Assembly: GCA_012861695.1 (NCBI GenBank)
Contig: JAAOOA010000150.1
Span: forward strand, 1-64,000
Length of the DNA: 64,000 bases
Direction of reading: 5' to 3'
Origin: Trematomus loennbergii
Lineage: Eukaryota > Chordata > Actinopteri > Perciformes > Nototheniidae
In this document: piece by piece, positions 25,201 to 31,200 of the stretch
How the letters are laid out: every line of letters begins with the position of its first letter
Numbering within the stretch: position 1 is the stretch's first letter
Made by a program: the position numbers and the translations under genes
Notes under the pieces: model-generated
The model's input: the letters and a program-made list of their open reading frames with translations, nothing else
Databases searched by the model: none
What the model was told of the DNA's origin: nothing

Positions 25201-28200
25201 GAAGGAAATTGTTCTGCGAACACGGGAAAAACTTTGTTGCATTGTTTGACATCAACACAATGATGTCACTAGTAAACTCCAGCTGGTAGAATATCAAAGT
25301 GCACAACTATAGGACATGAGATCTCGAGACTGACTTAGACTTTGCAAAGACAAATCAATTCACATTCATTCAGAATGTGAATTGATTTGTCAATTCCTGA
25401 CTGTTACAGTAACACTGACCCACCGACAAAGGGATTTGATTTTGGGATGCACACAATGGTTTTGGCAATGTTTTTCTGACTATGCCATATTAGTTGAACC
25501 ATTGTGAGACATGACGCATGAACTTTGTCTGACTCTGCATGATCCCTGCATGGCTTGATGACTATGTAGCTTGATATTTAACATTGTTGATTCTTTTTGA
25601 CAGGAGAACGTTTTTTTTTCCTGTTTTAGGTGTTCCTGATGATGAGTCATAGGACTTTGAAATAACATTGCAGGAGAAGATGGGTACTCTGAAGTATCTT
25701 ACTTGGGGAAACATGGTCTCTATGGTTTGGAGGACAATGTTTCCAGGAGGGGTATAATGGGTAATTAGTAATTTAATTTTAAGATGTATTTGATAATATT
25801 TTGTTTCCATCCCAGGTGAAATCTTTCATTATTTCTTCTGTGACACATTGGTTTCAGATGTCTTTTAAAATCTTGTCACGTGAATCTTTTAACCCTCACA
25901 TGATCCAGAGGGCAAATGAAACAACTTTTTGCCTAAACAACTTTTTCCTACATGGTTAAGCTCCTGATTGGGTTCTGCTAAAGACAGGTCAAAGCTGTCT
26001 TTCCCTTGCAATCTTGAGGAGGGAAAATGGATCATTCTGAGGCAGATGTTTAAGGAGCTGCGTCTGGAGGCAGACTGGAGTGTCAATGAAGGCAGCTGGA
26101 TGACTCCCTTCAGTTCCAGCTATTCTTCCACTGCTATTGTCTTATGGGTTTGGGTCAACACGAAGACTAAAACCCAAAACTTCTGAGATGATTTACAGCC
26201 AAGTATATTAGTAATCTCAACACTCCAGAGAACATATAGAAGATCTACCGTTAAACTGTTCTTTTAAAGAAGTCTCAGTTTTTCTGACTACAATTCCGTC
26301 CAATTCAAATGGTAATGATGTTGCTTCAGATGTCATCAAGGGATTTTGCTATGAGATGGGACATTACAGGATGAAGGCTAAGATAGATATTCTATCTAAA
26401 GGCTACGCATGAAGATCGTAACGTGCACACCCTGAAGAAGTGTTCACTGGACAATATAACAGAAGCAGAACGAGTGGACGCCAGTTACATCTTGCTATAA
26501 GTGTTTTGGAAGATTTTTCATTATGTATGTAAGTTTGTTAAATTTGAATGGGACAAATAGATGTTTTCCTCTTAAGCATACTGAGGTTTTTAAATGATTT
26601 TCCATTTAAGTAGAGTAGATTAGCGCAAATTGTCTTTTCTTCCACTTTTTGTGTTATAATCAAAAAGGTGGTTTTTTGGCTATTTGTGAGTAGGTACAGT
26701 ACAGGTGACCTGTGACTTCTGCCTTGAGTAAAATGATTACCCATTGATAAATGTTTTTCAGAAGTCGTTTTGGGCTTTCGAGGGCGGAACTCAGTAGGTT
26801 ATTTGTAATAATTATTATTTTTGATTGTGTGACCTTAATTAATAAAAGGAGGGAGTGTTATGGCAGAATGTTTATCACTGTGTATTTCTGGTATATTCAT
26901 TAATGTCACATGGTTATAATAAGCTATAGTATAGTGGAATGTGTGTTGTTCATTTGGTTTGCTGGAAAATGGCCCATATATAGGCAACCAGCTGAAACTC
27001 TTCACCAGCAGTTGTATACATTGGGATGTGTGGTAGCTGCTAAATAAGGTCATGAACTCTGGGATCATGTAGAACTCAGAGGATGCAACATGTATGACTT
27101 AGGGTGACCAGATGTCCCGCTTTGCGCGGGACTGCACAGCATTTTCACGACTTTTGGTGCGTCCCGCAAATTGAGACGATGTCCTGCATATTTCATTTTG
27201 ATTGGCTAAAACGCTTTTCTAAAATCAGATTTATCCAATGGCTGTTGAGAAAGCAGGGAAGGCTATCATCACGGAGCTGTGTTTGCTGTCAATCAAACTG
27301 TAAGACACGGCAGGTGCTGGTCAAGTGTTAACCAATGAGAGTAACTCACTCACACACACACCGCCGCGGCCCCGCCAAACAACAACAATGAAAGTCAATA
27401 AAGCAGGCGACGCAGCAGGTTATGGAAAATGGAGGAAACTGAAACTACAGCTAAGAAAAGAAGAAGATGCACATATAACAAAGACTGGGAAGACATTTAC
27501 CCGTGGGCAGCGGCGGACTGGGACTACAAATCAGCCCGGGACTCTCGACCGGCCCACCTCGGTACCGCAAATAATCACCGCTAGTACATTTTCAACATAC
27601 TCCTTGTCCCACATTTGGTTTGTTGGGATCTGGTCACCCTAGTATGACTGTATAAGGTTGGAACATCTCTGCCACGTATGCTGTTTCAAGTGTATGTTCG
27701 TGTGTGTTTTGCATGCATAAAGGACATGAGATCTTTCTGTTCGTGGGAGCATTTCTGCGATTGGTTGCTGTTGAAGCAAGGTAATGTTTCCCCATTGTTG
27801 TTTGGTGGTGCGCAACTAAATAATAATGATTAATCTCAACTATTTCTGTGTTTGTGTTTCATTGATTCTCTCTGTTTCATTCTTTCCTGTTGTGTGAGTG
27901 CTGGATCTCCACAACACTTTCAGTAAATGAACCTTTCCACAACATGTGTCATCACTTAGCTCTTCTACTGACTCACAACACAGACACTAATCCTGTTCCT
28001 TAAATCACTTCTTATTTGCTTCCCAGTGATTCTGTTCACCTGAGGGGATTTTACTTTGTGAAACAGTTTTGTATGTAAAATTATATTCACAATATAATAA
28101 TGTAAAAAGTGGAACAACAACATCTAGAGTCCCTATCATGTAGCAGAGAACATCACATCATGAAACTCTTCACTTTGCTCCTGAGATAATACACATGTGA

Positions 28201-31200
28201 ATCAGAGTTTAGTAACACCTCCTCTGTCTCTGATGAATAGAAGTTATGATTGTTCATGTGTCTGAAATCTTTATTTAAAGCTCACTATACAGTCTTTAGA
28301 AGTTTCATTAGAGTCAGTAAAGTTGAAGCTAGTATCCGTTAAAGAGGTAGTTAAATGTAGTATTACTTGTTGTTCCTTTATTCTTTTAATTGCTCTTTAT
28401 TTAAATTAAAACAGAGATATGTTAAAACGCTGATAGCAGTTTTATCAGCAAGTTTATTTATGTTTGTATGTGTCTTTATTTCTGAATGAGGCATGAGCAT
28501 GATGGTGTTGCTGTCTCAGAGCTTAAGTTCTCTCATTAGGATTCACATCATTTCATTATTCTCAAACTGATAGAAGACTGTGGTTTCAAATAATGACTGA
28601 ACTGGGAAATGTTATTCATCTGCATCATGTTCAGAAGTGAAGGACTATTGTCTCTTTCTGAAACACTGCCCATAATCAGATGTCATTTATTTTGTATTTC
28701 TTAAGAAATTCACATAGAAAAATCAATATCATAAAATAAACAGTAATGGTCCCACCAACCTGATCTGTGAGATATAAGGCAGACACTGCAGCAAAGTCCT
28801 CACTTCACTCTCTCCACCTGAACAGCCTGTCAGCTCCACTTGTTTCTTCTCTGGTTTGAGTCTCAGCACTTCCAGCAGGATGGAGGTCTTTCTCTTTGAG
28901 AGGTCTATGATCCAGACTGCAGGAGCTGACTGGAGAACAGACTTTAATGATGGAAGGACACTCAGGCCTGTTTCAGTCTCATAGTCCTTCAGGTGGGAGT
29001 ACAGATCCAGCAGGAAATCACACTGAGGGTTCCTCTTAAAATAATAAGAAACTATGTCGGTTAAGGTTATTGTTTGATATGTGCACACTGATAACAACAG
29101 CAGCACTGTCTTCTCTCCTGTCTGCTGCGCTCTCTCTGCTGCTTTACAGAACAGAGTCCCAAAGAACTGGAGTTCACCTGAAGGTTCTGATAACGGAGGC
29201 ACAAAACTGAAAACACAAGGAATCAAGAGATTGTGATGTTAGGCTTCTATCAAATACAAACTTTTCTCCATCAGCTGTGGTTTAAATTATGTTAAATTGA
29301 ATCTGCAGATTACCATTTACCTGAGCTTTGAGATATAAGGCAGACACTGCAGCAAAGTCCTCACTTCACTCTCTTTATCTGAGCAGCGTCTCAGCTCCAC
29401 TTGTTTCTTCTCTGGTTGGAGTCTCAGCACTTCCAGCAGGATGGAGGTTTTTCTCTTTGAGAGGTTTATGAACCAAAATGCAGGAACTGACTGGAAAAAT
29501 GGCTTCAGTTTTTGAATGACAGCTGAACTCTCTTGAGTTTTGACATGTTGATACAAATCCAGAAGGATGTTATGCATATCATAGTTAAAAGAAAACAGAG
29601 AGATGAGGTTGTTCACTTCATTGTGAACGCTTTCTCCTTGGATGTGAGTAGCTGCTTTCAGGCATAAATCCAAAAACAGCTGCTTTTCTTGTCTCTTCAG
29701 TGTCTCATAGCATCGCTCCTGGTCCTGTAATCCTGGACCTATGAGGGTCATCCTGAAGCTGCATGATAACAAACACATGTGTCATTGCATGTACTATAGA
29801 ACTGTATACACTTTAAATGTAAAACAAAGTTACAGCTGTTAATACTGTGCTAATGTTAAATATCAAATGCAATTGCAATATTTAATTCTCCACAGCTTTT
29901 GAAGAATTTCTGAGAGAGTACAATTCTGGATGTCAACATAAGAGATCAAAGTTCAGATTCAACTGAAACAAAGAGCCCTGCCTGATTCTAAAAAATACTG
30001 ATGCAGTACTTACTTATTCAAACTATGTTTATTGTCTATTTATAGTTTTTAAGAATGCTGACTAATGAGTGTTAAAAGAAAGGGTGAAAAAAACATCAGC
30101 ATTTAAATTGCTGCATTGAATAATATAAGACATACATAAAATCTGACCTAATTTCAGCTGTGATTAGACTGAGTATAACCTTAATGCTGATCCACATTCA
30201 GAATATAATGAAGACTTTCCCACCCAAAAACAGAGATTTAGATTTCAACATGCACACTTAGACAAGGAAAAAACTTAAAGCAGTGGTTCCCAAAGTGGGG
30301 GGGGGCGCTATTGCGTTAAACGCCCGTCATCTTTATCGTAATGAAACCTATTAAAATGCTTAGATCCTATGTTGTTTGACCACCATTTCCTCTATGAAGT
30401 AAACCAGCCTCACTGTCTGTGTCCGCGCATCCGGGACAGACAGACAGACAGACAGAGGAATTCACTGTATTGTTTGTAAAGAGATTTACTTTTACAAACA
30501 GTGGAGCAGTTGGGCAGCTGACACGTATGTACTGCAGGTGTGAACATGTACTGTGCATGGTTGGACTCTGTTGCAGTGTAACATCGGAGGAGACAGACAT
30601 TCTCAAATTGCACCAGTTAGAACAAACTTGTGAATGCAAAAACAATGCAGAAAGAATTATTCAATCATTGTATTCAATAAAAGCACCCAAAGTAAACTGT
30701 ATGAAGTAGAGATGGGAATGATTCATCGAATATTCAAAATGATTCAGGTATTTGAATATGAGCTATGAATATTTTTATTGTAATTTTGTTTCTTCTCTTT
30801 TTATGGGAGGGGTGCCTAAGTTGATTACATATTATCAAATGGATTAATTAAATGTATACGACAGTGCAATTTAAATATCTTAAGAAAAATATCAACAACA
30901 AAAAAAACACGTGTAATGTTACCAGGGGTTAAATTGTGCCGGGGCTCAGCCCCTTTTACAAAGGTTCATAAATACATAAAAACACAAGCTACATACCTGA
31001 GTGAGCTGACGTAGGGCAAAGCCTCTAGCAGAGTCTCACACAGACTGTGGCAGTCAGGGGTCTCCCTTTCCCAGTGGAGGCAGATTTTAACCTTCTTATT
31101 TATCTTCTGCAGGACTGTCACTGCTCTTTCAAACAGCTTTCTGTCCCCCCCCACTTGAAGGTGCAACTGATTTCCATCAAGGCCAAGTAAGGTGATGTAG

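Larger units (their letters stand above)
22629..27913. mobile_element. 5.3 kb spacer in the array, possibly a degraded LTR element
   Basis: AT-rich sequence unlike the array, joining GGAACAA (left) to CTTTCAG (right). About 215 bases of array sequence up to GGAACAA are present on both sides of it. The right part, about 26857-27912, begins TGTTATGG after a purine tract (ATAAAAGGAGGGAG) and ends CCACAACA, so it could be a 3' LTR interrupted by a hAT element. I find no matching 5' LTR and no retroviral ORF. A short segment near 23127-23180 resembles 57642-57690, so it also holds a dispersed repeat. Confidence 0.45.
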
